Both the position numbers and the translations under genes were made by a program. Shown here piece after piece: positions 12,015 through 23,790 of a stretch of DNA of 64,000 bases; within the stretch, counting starts at the first letter, position 1; every line of letters begins with the position of its first letter. The notes under the pieces are model-generated. The model did no database searches, was not told the origin of the DNA, and was given only the letters and a program-made list of their open reading frames with translations. This DNA comes from Diabrotica undecimpunctata (Eukaryota > Arthropoda > Insecta > Coleoptera > Chrysomelidae), in the NCBI RefSeq assembly GCF_040954645.1, contig NC_092806.1, positions 1,364,001 to 1,428,000 of the forward strand, in the 5' to 3' direction.

Positions 12015-12140
12015 TAAACGAGTTTTCAGAAGACTAAAGAGGTGTCAGACAGGCTTGTGTATTATTATCTAGCCTTTTTAGAATGTGTTCAGTGGATTTA
12101 GTCAACGAAACTTTAAAAAAACTAATGACAAGATAAAAAA
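12015..12140 (+). pseudogene. Short RT fragment
   Basis: Plus strand reads GVRQACVLLSSLF followed by VDLVNETLKKL and a stop. This matches RT block 4 of non-LTR elements (GVRQGC-LSP-LFN). It is too short to assign a clade. Confidence 0.6.
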
Positions 12141-13245
12141 AGTGTCCTAATACCTAACTCCTTAGAAAATATACAACAAGGAAAATGGTATATCTTTTAA
12201 AATCCGGCAAGAATGCCAATTCCATAATTAATTGTTGGTATATATCACATATTACAGTTCTCTGTAAATACTTTTTCTCTCTTTTTCTGCCCTAACGTTC
12301 TCCGATACAATTAAAGTATATAAAGTAAATCAAAAGTTGACAAACACGAACTATTTGATCATGTTTTATGACGTACAATATCTACTAGGTGGTTCTTTAG
12401 GTCTTTACGGTGTCCTGTCTTGAACATCATTAGCTTGACTAAAAGCAAATTGATAATTATACATTCAGCTAGGTAATGGTTCCCACCGTATACGATTAAA
12501 CCCGTCATATAATCAAAAAAGCACAATATCCTAAATAAAGAAACCCCTCCAGAAAAGACCAAGACGCATACTTAGCGTTCACACGTCACATTTACCTGTT
12601 ACAATTAATCAAATGCGTGGTTACTTTTCTATACAGCATGCTCGCGTTATAATTATTTAAAGGAAAAATCTCCATGATTTATTATCAACACCACAAACTT
12701 GTCTCGACGCAAAGAGAGAGAGTTAACTAGATGGTGGCAATGCGATTCAGAATCGAATAATTAGTATTTGTTAATAACCATTAATCATGACGGTAAATAG
12801 AAATAATCTAACGATGACCATGTTGCGTGTACTTTGTCGATTGTGAAAAAAACGCTACAGCGCTTCGTCGGGGTACGGACAGGCAGGTACAGCTTGTAAT
12901 ACAAATGGTTCTAGCTTGACTACAACGATCCTATACTGTAAACAGTTTAATAATGCAATGCTTGGAAAAATACCTCATTAACACGTAAATGGACCGTTTG
13001 CGATACATATAACTAATTATTTCAACCAAACAAATTTAAAAAGCCTTTTTTTTCTTCATATATCCATAGAAATACATTAAAATTCACAGGAGTGTTTGTG
13101 CCACGAGCAGAAAAATGTATAGATTAAGTTCAAAAGATCCATGTTTCGAAGAACGCCCATTAGGACTACTCGTGCACTTTTGCTACTCGACAATATTTTG
13201 TATAAAAGCTGTTACATCTTTTGAAAGCGTAAGTATTTTAACTTG
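12141..13245. other. Gene-free stretch with homeodomain-like and unique-looking sequence
   Basis: 12560-13010 has mixed composition, no repeat signature and TAATTA and CATTAATCAT strings. It could be conserved non-coding DNA, but nothing in the sequence proves it. Confidence 0.2.
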
Positions 13246-13249
13246 GTCT

Positions 13250-14330
13250 TTAAACAGGTAAAGTGCCACCATATTGAAGATTTTAATGTCTTCATTGGCC
13301 GATCACTTTTTTAAAAATATTTCTATTCTTTATTGTTGGGATACAACCTTGTATCCCAAGCCATCATTTTCAATGCCTTCAGTTTTTCCAATATACATAA
13401 TAAATTGGTACAGATACCCAGTAATAGCATCAAAATTTTTTTATATTTTTATAACTAAATTTTATAACCACGCTTAATGTTCTTCTTGGGCCTATAATGT
13501 TCGATAAAACTACTTTCTTTGAATTTCAGTATACATTTATCAATAGAAAATTGACTTGCAGGATTGGCTTGTTCTTGGAAAATTTCATTTAGTCTATCCA
13601 TAAATGGTCCTATGTTATATAGTATGTCAAAGTTAGATGAAACTCTGCAGCTGGTAAATTGTCATTTAAATGGATTTTTCCTAATTATTTTTTGAACCTG
13701 GTTACTGTAAAAGCTTTGGAGATCTTTGTCTGGTAAAGGGTGCAGTCCTATTAAAATAAAAACACCCAGTAATGCCCTTATTTCTTCTTATGTACCGTTT
13801 TTGTAATTTTTACTGTAATTTTTACAGCATATAAATTCGTTTGAGCACAAATTTATTTTATTAGATCACAAGGGAAGAAATTCTTAAAATAAGATATTGG
13901 TTGGCTTTTGCTAGTGAATTGAACATTTGACTGTAAAACAGACTTTGGTAATTTTGGTAAATTTTGGTAATTCTGGAACATCCTTTTCAGAGGTCTATTT
14001 TCCAGTAAAACTAGTTAGCGTAACACTAAACTCTGTTCTACCAAGACACTTTGACTTTCTTGTGGGTAATTTTCAGATGTTCTTTTAATTGTGGAATTTA
14101 CATCAACGGATGTAAAAGGAACAGCTTTATCAGCTTCACCAAGTAATTGCTCGATGTTGCTTGCACCAAGCAACATCTTCATTGGACTTACCACAAACAG
14201 AAGTAGATGGGTATAGGGATAATATAAAAATGTCATCATCATCATCAGAGTCGAGATCAACATCAGACCAATCTTCGTCTAAGGCAGCAAGGAGTTCACG
14301 TTTTGATAATCCTCTTCCTAAATTCATAAT
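13250..14330 (-). pseudogene. piggyBac-like transposase relic (N-terminus to mid catalytic domain)
   Basis: Minus strand, start ATG near 14327: GRGLSKRELLAALDED and an Asp-rich stretch, then with frame changes SQPISYFKNFFPCDLI, QTNLYAV, ALLGVFILIGLHPLPDKDL (about 13720), LPAAEFHLTLTYY, PFMDRLNEIFQ, ANPASQFSIDKCILKFK, HYRPKKNIKRGYKI, and QFIMYIGKTEGIENDGLGYKV near 13350. These are the successive blocks of piggyBac transposase, which excises and inserts DNA at TTAA. The third catalytic Asp region and the Cys-rich C-terminus are missing. At least six frame breaks. Confidence 0.8.
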
Positions 14331-15039
14331 GGTAAAATATTACAGCCATTTTAATGCTTCTGACGCACGATTTTTGCGTTTTTTTTTATATAATTGGACA
14401 GGGGAAATTGGACATACGAGAAATAATTTTCTCACCAATTTCAAAGACAAAAAATCACTATCTTTTCATAAATTTGTATAACAAATTACAATGTATTTAT
14501 CTTGCCTAAATAATATTTATATTAAATATATTTTTACTTTGTACTTACCAGAATTTTTGGAGCCAATTGAACAAATCATTTTTGAAATTGTAATAAAAAT
14601 CAACTTTTAGCGACAAAAAATATCATAACATATCAACATCTAATTGCCGATAATCATTTCGCATTCATTTATACTGCTCTAAGCAATGACATTGACCATT
14701 GTCATTTCAAAATTTGTAATTAACCTATAATATTTGGGCTTGCTTATGCGATAATAATTTTGAAATTTAACAGAATGGGATATAACACAAATAATTCTCC
14801 TTGTTGGTGTCTTTTTAAAAAAAATGTCAGTAAAATAAGATTACAAAAATGTGGTTATGTTGCTACAGCCTCCTGACGTTTTGACGGTCGGTCGATGGAA
14901 AACGATCGAGTAATGTCAGTTTAGAAATAAAAATAAAAAAGTTGGTTGATCGCCGTCGGACGGTTGGTCGTGGTCGGTCGATCAGTCTGATGCCTTCCTA
15001 AAACGAATACTTTATATCACAAAATTCAACATTCTGTGT
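14331..15039. other. Spacer
   Basis: A+T-rich, with two copies of GGTCGGTCGAT (14888-14898 and about 14977-14987) separated by about 80 bases, possibly ends of a small decayed element. No coding sequence. Confidence 0.25.
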
Positions 15040-15047
15040 ATTGGCAG

Positions 15048-15576
15048 CATCGAGCAAAAAGACAAAAGAGGGAATCTAATTGTTATGAAAAGGAGACCAA
15101 AAAAGTGGCCTCTGATGGCGGACATATCCGGAAATGGGAATGCGCCAAATTTAAATTTCATGACACTTCACAATAATCATACAGTGGTGTAGAGGTTCTA
15201 ATTTATCTATTTATTTGTTATATTAGATAATATTAATATTACATAATATTAATACATAATACACTTAAAATACTTTTTTTTAAACTAGGATACAATAAAG
15301 TTTTAATTAAATAATATAATAATAATAACAATAATAGTCTAAAATGTAAAGTAATTGTTAAAAAACTTCAATAGAAAATACAAATAATCTTTAATGTGAC
15401 AGTTGGGACAAACAATAACATCAGAAATAACATAACCTAACTAAATTTGATTTCTTAAACAAGGAAAGAGTCTCTTTTTCCTTGTTTAATGTGGCCTCTC
15501 AAGATGGCACTTCCTGTCTAACAATATTTTTGCCCCCACTACCTTTACATTTCCTCTTTTGTCTTTTTGCTCGATG
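15048..15576. mobile_element. hAT-type MITE with perfect terminal repeats and 8-bp target duplication
   Basis: 24-bp perfect inverted ends (15048-15071 beginning CATCGAGCAAAAAGAC; 15553-15576 ending in its complement) enclose 529 bp with no coding capacity. The flanks carry the same eight bases, ATTGGCAG, at 15040-15047 and 15577-15584. Eight-base duplications and ends starting CA are features of the hAT superfamily. Inside, 15460-15490 forms a small hairpin (AACAAGGAAAGAG... with its complement), and GTGGCCTCT occurs near both ends. It is mobilised, if at all, by a transposase encoded elsewhere. Confidence 0.85.
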
Positions 15577-15584
15577 ATTGGCAG

Positions 15585-16125
15585 CGACAATCGAAATTTG
15601 GCGCCAAAGTAAAGTGAGAAATATATCACGTTGTCTTATTAAGGGTTAAATTGCAAATAAATGAATAAATAAAATAGAAAGTAATGATATACGGCAAAAC
15701 ACCAAATGAAACTGAAATGATTAGCTAATTAGTACAAAGTAATACATCAATTTTATTAATGACCAAAAAGCCCACGGAAGAATGTACCTATTTAATTTAA
15801 CTCCAGGGCAATGGATTAATTATCTCCAACGTTAAGAGTACAGTTTTGTTGATTTCTATCAAATTCAAAAAAAGGAGAAAAAACAACGGTTTACAATGGT
15901 TCGAAGTAGATTAAAGAATAATAATTAGCTTCATTAATAATGGGTCATCAGCATCCGCGCGAAAAGCAATAACAACTGCCGTATAATAGTAATTCACAAG
16001 AAGGCTGTTGACTAGCAATTATTGCTGTAATATGTTATTACTATTCAAGCCCGGAAAGATACTTACATATGTATATGTTTATTGTTATACAGGGTCGTGC
16101 ACAATCTGTGCATATTTTATATTTA
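15585..16125. other. Spacer
   Basis: No gene. 15890-16030 has AATTA/ATTAAT-rich sequence of otherwise mixed composition. TATACAGGGTCGTGCAC at 16087 resembles a transposon end and lies just before the RT relic that follows. Confidence 0.25.
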
Positions 16126-16129
16126 TACT

Positions 16130-16860
16130 TGCAATTGAGTTTTCAGGAAAATGGCCATCTGATTGGTGTACCTAAATTTATATCCCGCTACACAAAAAAG
16201 GAACTACTACAATATGTGAAAAATACCGCACACTATCACTAACAACACATGCTAGTAAAATCTTGGTGCATATCATCAAAAACAGATTAAAAACCTATCT
16301 ACATTACAAAATAACTCAGGAACAAGCGGGGTTTGTTTAACTACAAAAAGGCAATTGATTGTGAAGACTGGATAAATCTGTGGTCCATGTTAATAGAAAT
16401 GGGCACACCAATGCACCTAGTAACACTTAATAAGAATTCAAAATTTATGGTGAACATGTCATGAGGATGGCTTTAGATGGATGGGCCGGTGGAGTAACAG
16501 TTGCTGGTAGGAAAATCTCCAATTTAAGATTTGCTGATAATACTACACTTATAGCAACAAATGAGCAAAAAATTTAATCTTTAATCTCCTGCGAAGAGTT
16601 GAGTATGAAAGCAATAAAGCTAAGACAAAAATAATGGTAGTTGACAGATTCCACACTATTCAACTGGCTAATATGTTACAGGAAAACCCTTGGGTCTAGT
16701 ATAACTAACGATGGTAACTGTGAAGCAGAAGTTTGAAGACGGATTGGTATGGCAAAAAATGCGATGAGTCGCCTAACTAAAGTTTGGAAAGACAGATCTA
16801 GCTCTCAAAATATCAAGATCAGAAATTAATTCCTCCACTCTGTTAAGAAATTTTTTTAAG
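16130..16860 (+). pseudogene. Non-LTR RT fragment with internal deletions (family B relative)
   Basis: Plus strand: KWPSDWCT, stop, IYIPLHKKGTTTICEKYRTL, HASKILVHIIKNRLKTYLHYK, QEQAGFV, a deletion, YKKAIDCEDWINLWSMLIEMG, another deletion, then GGVTVAGRKISNLRFADNTTL, where FADN replaces the catalytic YADD, and KVWKDR-like thumb sequence to about 16860. Compared with the copy at 2265-3480 it retains more of the N-terminal RT but has lost the connector after block 2 and most of the C-terminus. Confidence 0.75.
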
Positions 16861-18570
16861 TACGTAATAATAACCCGGCGACTTAGCGCATTATACAAGT
16901 TGTTGGTTATGGTACTTGGAACATTTTAAAGGTATAAAATAAAAATGAGATTTTTTGGCACCTACCACATTACTTATTTCGTGTCTTCATTTTATAACAA
17001 TCTTTAATTAAAAATAAACACGTTAACAACCAATTCTTCATAAATTTTATGGCAGATAAGGAGCTAGGGCAAGATTGTAGTATATCTTCAACATTGTTCA
17101 AAATCTGCCAGAATAAGGCACTACAGAAATAGTGATCATGTTCTGGAATGGGTGATCATTGGTTCAATGAAAATACGGAAACTCGCCACGAAAGAGGTTA
17201 TACAGGAAGATCATGAGAACATTATATTTTCAACCACGAAAAACCCTTCTTCCAAGAGTTTAGAGAACATAGACTGACGAACTCAGAAAACTCTTACGTA
17301 GTGTCATTTTTCTCCAAAAATTAAGGACAAGGAAACTTCTTTTTTACAACGAAAGAGATCGGGGAAATTGTAGTATCCGCTCTATAGTCCCGAGATATCG
17401 CCTTGAGATTTGTACATTTTTTGGGCCATTAAGTAAAGCGTGAAAAAGTACTTGTTTTCAGCCGGACAAAAAAGTACAGAATATCGTAAAAGAATTTTTT
17501 GAGAAACAGCCAAAAGAATTTTTTAAGGATAGACATCGGTTTTTAAAACAATGGGATATGTATCTTAAGTAATAAGATGATAGTTTTAAATGGACAAGCC
17601 TTGTAGCTACACCATAACTAGGTTCTTTCATTTTGAACTACTTTTGTGTTCTTTATATTCTTTTATTAAGGTTTATTAAAGTTATAAAACAATTTTACGA
17701 CTATTTAAAGATTAAGAACAATTGTTCTTATTAAAACTGTACGTTTTTGTGCAGACACTCCGTAGATCAAGTATTTTGCATTGAAAGCTTCGTCGATGTT
17801 AAAATATGTGTATATATTTAGCTAGCTTAAGGGGACAATTGTCCTCGTTGTCCCATCTGGTACGAGACAGATCTTCTCTAAGATTTATCGCCGTGTAGAC
17901 ACTCGTAAAATCACGAGAATACTTACTTTTATCACTTCCCCAATGCGACCCACACATAATTAGTTAACGGCTACACTCTACGCTCAAATAAAAAGAACAA
18001 AGTACAAAACAAACGAGTGGAAAACACATTGTATGCTCTATTTTCTCCTTTTGTCGCCGATAAATAAGCGAAAAAGGAAGAGAAGAAAAAGTTTAGAGAG
18101 AAGTTAGCAGCGGCATTAGCGCTTATTTGCATATACAATTAGTTAGGGCGATTCCATGTTTAGATCTCTGGAGGATTCTACTTAATTTAACAATTTACTT
18201 AGTGCGAATATGCAGAAAATCCATCATTAATTAGAGAGTGGATTGACCTAAGCGCTGCAATGTTGCGTTTTAGAAATCTACCATCTTGCTCGTTTTTAAA
18301 GACTTGATCTTTGGTTTAAATAGCGTAAATGGTGCTGACGTCAAGACATTAGCTACTGATATTGGCCAATGACATATATCAGAAAATAAACTGAGGTAAA
18401 AAATGTCAACCGACTTTGCTTTTCTAAATATAAAAAGTATTGTTATGTTTAAACATTTTTACTGTATTAAATAATATTTTACACTGTGTTATGTAACTTT
18501 CTTGAATGCGACTTAACAATGTAATAAAAGAATAATCTGAAACTATATTATAATAAACTTATATCACATG
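16861..18570. other. Long gene-free stretch; candidate conserved non-coding block
   Basis: 16870-17740 holds nothing I recognise. 17740-18330 is unusually mixed in composition for the window, with no repeat signature, an ATTTGCATA octamer-like site near 18126 and ATTAATTAG near 18229. It could be regulatory DNA of a neighbouring host gene; this is inference only. Confidence 0.25.
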
Positions 18571-18571
18571 A

Positions 18572-18728
18572 GGTGTTTGAAATCATGTTGAAATTGACTG
18601 GACTTCCATCTCGCAATTTAAAATTTAAAGTAGGATCAAATGTTATTATGCTCTGTAACATTAACCAATCTCGACTTTGCAATATAACGAGACTGACTGT
18701 GAAAAATACAAAGAAGAGGAAGTCTTGA
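18572..18728 (+). pseudogene. Helitron Pif1-type helicase C-terminal scrap
   Basis: Plus strand, continuous for about 50 codons: EIMLKLTGLPSRNLKFKVG, SNVIMLCNINQSRLCN, ITRLTVKN, then a stop. This matches the 'GLPPH-L-LK-G-VIMLLRNLN--GLCNGTRL' motif near the C-terminus of the Rep/helicase of Helitrons (Pif1 family), a rolling-circle transposon. Neither the Rep domain nor a CTRR/hairpin end was found. The clear frame suggests a moderately recent scrap; a host Pif1 pseudogene fragment is less likely. Confidence 0.7.
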
Positions 18729-18866
18729 TCCCGCGTATACCGATGATTTGAGCGGACTCACCATTTGATACAAATTCCCGTGCGTTGTGCTTTTGCAATG
18801 ACGATAAACAAATCCTAAATAGTCCATTAAAATGTTATATATTTTTGTGCCTTGGTGTGTATTTCT

Positions 18867-19950
18867 TAGAGGACGCAATTTTATTATTTTAGTATGCAGG
18901 GAGGGTAAGTATAATAATAGTTTTTGTGGTCGCCACCCTTGACTTCTGGCCGCCATCTTGTAGGGTTTTCGCAATGTAATTAGAAAACTGGCAACACTAC
19001 AGAAAATTGTATCAAACATTATTTATAGCAAATACTTTTTATGGTAAAATGGAAAATAAAAAAGTTATTAACAACAATTTTTAAAAATTTTTGAACAAAT
19101 TTTCTTTTCTGTCTTAACTTTTTTTCTAGTCATTTTACAATAAAATAATGTCAACAAAATATTATAGAGGGTTTTACAATGAACTATTTTCACTACAAAT
19201 TCGGATAATTTCAGTATTTTTTCTGGATTTTTCAGCACTTCAAAGTTGACTGGATCCTTAATTACTATAAAAATACAATAAAAACAAACCATTAGACTTA
19301 TTAGACAATTTATTATTTTCTTAACATGTCTATGTTAATAATAATTTACTATCCGCTCACCCATTACGCCACCACAAAACTTATCCCACCTAGTGCGCTT
19401 GCGTCGCACGAAAAAGCACCAATGAACAGACATGGTTTAATAAGAGCCTCTGGCTGAACACAAAATAAACAACTGATCAAATACTAGCAAGCAAAATAGC
19501 AAATAAAAGGGAAAGAAATAACAAATATAAGTAAGAGAAAACAAACCTCGCGGCTACCAAAAGGGCACTACACAGTATCTTTATTATTGGTGAACGTGTA
19601 GCGACGTACGAGATATTATAGGGCACTATAGATAAAAATAAGACAAATTTTCATTTATTGACTTAAAGAAGGTATTGTTTAAAAGACGCAATTTTAATTT
19701 TTTGGTGTGTAGTGAGGGTAAGTATTTTAAGTTTAAATTTCTGGAGTCGCTACCTTGTCTACTGGCCGCCTCTGGCTAAGTACAAAATAAGCAACTAATC
19801 ACATCCCAAGATGCAACATAGCAAATGAAAGGGGAGGATATAACAAATATATTCAGAAAAAAAAAACAAAAAAGGTGACTACTAAAATGGCAGTACACAT
19901 CATCTTCGTTAGTAATGAATGTATAGCGACTTACGACATATCAGATATTA
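18867..19950. repeat. Diverged tandem duplication, modules B-A-B'-A'
   Basis: Module B (18867-18957; ACGCAATTTTATTATTTT ... TGGTCGCCACCCTTGAC ... CTGGCCGCC) recurs at 19678-19772. Module A (19445-19620; GCCTCTGGCTGAACACAAAATAA ... GTAGCGACGTACGA) recurs at 19772-19945. In the second pair B' runs directly into A', so the arrangement is a unit of roughly 330 bp repeated with divergence. No coding sequence or recognised family. Confidence 0.6.
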
Positions 19951-20023
19951 CGACCTATCAGTCATCCTTAAGTAAGTCTCCTTTTGGATAGTCACTATTA
20001 GTATTACTAGTATGCTTTAAGTT

Positions 20024-20226
20024 TTAAAAAAAATCATGGCAAAATTTAGGAACATATGGCATTAATGGCAATAGATCATTATACTTTTGTTGTGATATAG
20101 ATATTGAACTTTGTGATACCAGTTGCAAATATTTTGGCAAAGTAAGGTGTCGCCATCGAAATCTAACAGAGTTAATCTCCTGGTTTTTATTATGGAAATT
20201 ACTTTTCAAAAACAGAGTTCCCACGA
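20024..20226 (-). pseudogene. Transposon-associated conserved C-terminal peptide, family not named
   Basis: Minus strand open frame ending EINSVRFRWRHLTLPKYL, QQKYNDLLPLMPYVPKFCHDFF. The pattern 'P-I-S--KY-DL--L-PYVP--YHDFY' is one I associate with a recurrent ORF in insect mobile elements, but I cannot name the superfamily from the sequence. Only the last 65 or so codons remain. Confidence 0.35.
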
Positions 20227-20649
20227 TCTTTTGTTCTACTTGGAGTTAAACGCAGTTTGACAAAAATTGTTTGTTACTGTCTCTTTTTATATTATTCAAA
20301 GGTGAATTTTAATATGTTTTAACATCATACAACGACCTACAATTTTTAAAAACTTCTGTTTCTATATTATGTACAGTATATTTCATTGAGGCTTGACTGA
20401 CTAAGTCAAGTTGCTGCCAGTTCGAGGCCTAAAAAAAATTTTAATTTCTATTCTATTTCTAATTTTAAGTTTTTTCTCTTTCGCTCTATCAGCGTATGGA
20501 CAATGCCCGTCTTCATGTGGGTGCGCTCCTTTAGTAGCAACTTCTAAGTGATGATGATTCATTAAATTATTCATCAATTTCATTGGTTATTTACTTGACC
20601 AATTACTTCCTGATATCGTCTATAATGCTTTCTATATGTCTTGTTGTCA

Positions 20650-21135
20650 ACTATTAAATCCAAGTATGTGATTCATTGCAAGTATTTGGTTCAAAGAATA
20701 TTTTGAAGGTTGGATGTCCAAAACGTCATTTGGTATCCCGTCGTTACCTGCTGATTTTTTTATTCTTTAGATTTTCTAGTATTTTACGAACTTCCTCTAC
20801 ATTTATAGTAAGTTCTTCGTTTGTGGCCATTTCTAGTGTTTTTGGTTATAGCGTCGTTTGTTTTTCCTCTGCATACAGCTTTTTTAGGTAATTAATCCAC
20901 GTATCCTTTACTATGTGTTTTGGTTATATTAGTTTGTTTACCTCTATTCTTTGACCTCTTTTAAAGCGCCATATTTCCTTTTGCAGACCGTAAAAATTGT
21001 ATTCCTTTTTTTCGAAAACGTTCCCAGTCGTCATTTTTTTCCTTACAAGTGCATGTGTTTCATTTCTAATTATAGTGTAATTATGGTATGTCACTTGGGT
21101 TTTGGGTTTTGCTTGACATGTATTTTAGGTAAGCT
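20650..21135 (-). pseudogene. Non-LTR retrotransposon fragment, family A copy 2
   Basis: Nucleotide-level relative of 480-800. Minus strand: decayed connector near 20950-21130, YAEEKQTTL near 20880, EMATNEELTINVEEVRKILE and LKNKK followed by RRDTK (frame change; family has SAGKDGIP), near 20740-20830. It covers the linker between endonuclease and RT. It ends near an (AT)n tract at 21176. Confidence 0.7.
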
Positions 21136-21171
21136 GTACTTTATACTTTATACTTTTATACTACATTATTC

Positions 21172-21175
<4 letters not shown>

Positions 21176-21212
<37 letters not shown>
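21176..21212. repeat. (AT)n microsatellite
   Basis: About 18 pure TA/AT dinucleotides directly beyond the upstream end of the family A copy. Confidence 0.95.
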
Positions 21213-21215
<3 letters not shown>

Positions 21216-21619
21216 GAATATTTTGTTAAATAAGTATTGACAGAAATAATCAATATCTTCAAATTTCCTGTGGCGTTCGTGTTGAATGTTAATATGTGCA
21301 AACTATAACCTTAATAATATGACATGGTCGCCTTTAGCCATACAGAATAATGAGCTCAAATTGATTCAATTATATTGCGTTATAACTACCCCTAAACCAT
21401 ATACGAAGATAGACGTCTGTGTTTGAAAGTAATGGATCGTGAAGAAATTTGCAACACGCAAATTTATGTTAAATTTTCTTTAATACATATTCAAAATGGT
21501 AAAATTGGTTATTTAAGACTGAAAAACGGATGAAAAATATGTAAAAATCTTAGTTTGCTCGTTTTTGGTGAACTCATTTTCGTGAATAAAACGCTTTAAT
21601 AAAAGAATCACCGTTTCTT

Positions 21620-21790
21620 TTTGTAAAAAAAAAAAAATAAAATTCACCAAAACCAAAAAGAAAAGTAAGGTGTCATATTTGCGCAAGGAAAAAAGATTGT
21701 AAGTATTAAAGCAAATTTTCTAAATGTTATAATATTGTATATCTGTCATCAGAATGAAACTTAAAATATGTTCTAAATGTAAAAGTTGAT
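21620..21790 (+). pseudogene. Possible piggyBac Cys-rich C-terminal tail
   Basis: Plus strand near 21650-21720 reads PKRKVRCHICARKKDCKY, then a stop and CYNIV. Paired CxxC motifs after a basic stretch are how piggyBac-like transposases end (the DNA-binding cysteine-rich domain). Short and diverged, so tentative. Confidence 0.35.
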
Positions 21791-22835
21791 TTGTTAATTT
21801 AAATTTTTTTAAATTAAAATTATATTTAAGTAATGGATTTGGACGTTATATTGGTGAAATCCCTTTAAAATGATATCGCCTTGAAATATTACCTGTATTA
21901 TATTATTTTAATAATAATTTTGTATAAATATACAAAAAAATACGCTGGGGTGGATAATTGGCCTCATCCATATTGTGTTTTAAAATTGACTTGATACTAG
22001 GAAGGTTAATATTTTTTCCTAATTACCTATCTGATAATTATTTATCAACTAATATATTAAGTAACAGAAACAAACTGATTTATTGAGGAGTCCAAATTAC
22101 TATGAAATAATACTCAAAAATAAAATTACGAAATGATGAACCCGAAAGAAGGAAACGCTTCATGGTTTATTACTGTTAATATCTTTATCGATTCATCAAC
22201 GGATTTTATAGCATATCTGATGCATTCCTCCTTGTAGTTCACGGGTCTTAAGTACCAATATTAAAATAATGATTTAGAAGTAATTATACACAACTGGAGC
22301 ATTTTTAGCAATAAAATTAAGGAATGTTATAATAAAGGTCGTAAAAACATCTGAAATGATATCTAAACCAGTAAAATCAGAACAGTAAATTATTAGGCAA
22401 TGTAGCTGTAACGTCTTCATTAAGTCAAATCTCGATATCATGGCTAAAGTTTCGCCCAATTAAAGGGCATCACCAAGCAAATGTATCGACGAAATGACGG
22501 ATCGCGTCGTTTATTGTGTATCATAAAAAAGTTGGGAATCGTGATTTTATAATGGATTACGTGAGGTTGAAATATAAAGATAATGAAGCAGTAAGTTTAT
22601 TCAAATACACACATTTTTACAAATATCAGTTCTGATAATAAACTGATAGCAAGCAGCACATAAACATAAAAAAAAACTTTCGTAAATTCTTTAATTTCAG
22701 ATGAAAATTCCCTTAAGATATACAGATCTCTTAATCTGTTTTTCGGCAGTATAACTAAGGCGTTAGAACATGGTACTACGATCTTTTGTTTTTTGTAAAG
22801 TGGATACGTCAGGCCTAATATATTAAAAAAGCCTA
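21791..22835. other. Spacer
   Basis: A+T-rich; no coding motif, repeat end or RNA gene recognised. Confidence 0.3.
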
Positions 22836-22839
22836 ATAA

Positions 22840-23715
22840 ATACGGCCTTAATATTCAAATAGGTGTTAGACAGGGTTGTGTGTTGTCCCCAACTTTGAGT
22901 GGATCAGAGCAACATCAGATATGCAGATGACACCGCGATCATGGCTAAAAATATCGAAGATATTCAATTCCTTATAGATCGAGTAACTAGAGAATGCTCT
23001 AATAACGGACTTAGCATAAATACAACAAAGACAAAGTTACTTCTGGTTAGCAAACAAGACATCGGCGCTACACAACTAATTCTCAATATTGAACCGATAA
23101 CAAAAGTTAACCATTTTAAATACCAAGGATGTTGGATAAACGTGACACTAAATCCGGATGAAGAAATTAAAACTCGTATAAAAATTGCAAGAGAAGCATT
23201 TATGAAACTTAGATCTATTCTGAGCAATTCTCAGCTGAACTTACAGCTGAGAAGTAAGTTCCTAAAATGTTATGTGTATTCTGTATTACTCTATGGATGT
23301 GAAACCTGCATTATGAAGGTTAACATGATGAACAAATTAGAAGCCTTCGAGATGTGGTTATATCGTAGAATGCTCAGAATATCATGGGTTCAACACATTT
23401 CAAACAGAGAAGTCTTGAACAGAGTAAGTCACGGTGAAGCCGACTTAAGAAAGATGATAAAAAGAGAAAACTCGAATATCTGGGGTATATAATGAGAGGA
23501 AGCAGATACAGGATAATGCAGTTGATACTCAACGGAAAGATCAACGGAAAAAGAGGAATTGGTAGGAAGAAATACTCATGGCTCCTAAACCTTCGTCAAT
23601 GGACTGGCTTATCAGCAGATGAATTATTACATGCCGCGCAAGATCGAGAACGATATCCGCAGATCGTCATGGAAGCTACTCATGCCTAAAACTTGGGCAC
23701 GGTACTCAAAAAAGA
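22840..23715 (+). pseudogene. RTE/Jockey-like RT, C-terminal half (family E)
   Basis: Plus strand: PNKYGLNIQIGVRQGCVLSPTL (22830-22895), a small deletion, then an open 197 codons from 22899 with NIRYADDTAIMAKN (catalytic YADD), INTTKTKLL, YQGCWI, SVLLYGCETC, LYRRMLRISW. A frameshift at about 23465-23492 separates the 65-codon tail (MQLILNGKINGKRGIGRKKY, LLNLRQWTGLSADELLHAAQ). It ends with AAAAAAGAAGAAGAC near 23710. TTGTAAAGTG near 22786 and TTGTAAAAAGTG near 23724 may be an eroded target duplication. RT and tail are nearly readable, so it is one of the better preserved relics. Confidence 0.85.
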
Positions 23716-23721
23716 AGAAGA

Positions 23722-23790
23722 CTTGTAAAAAGTGCCATGCATTTTTATACCTCAAACATGTCAATATTTATTGTGATGAGTGTTCAAATT
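23722..23790 (+). pseudogene. piggyBac Cys-rich C-terminal tail
   Basis: Reads TCKKCHAFLYLKHVNIYCDECSN and a stop: CxxC, a His, then CxxC, the terminal cysteine-rich domain of piggyBac-like transposases. It starts directly after the 3' tail of the RT relic, so the retrotransposon may have inserted into a piggyBac copy whose upstream part is gone. Confidence 0.45.
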
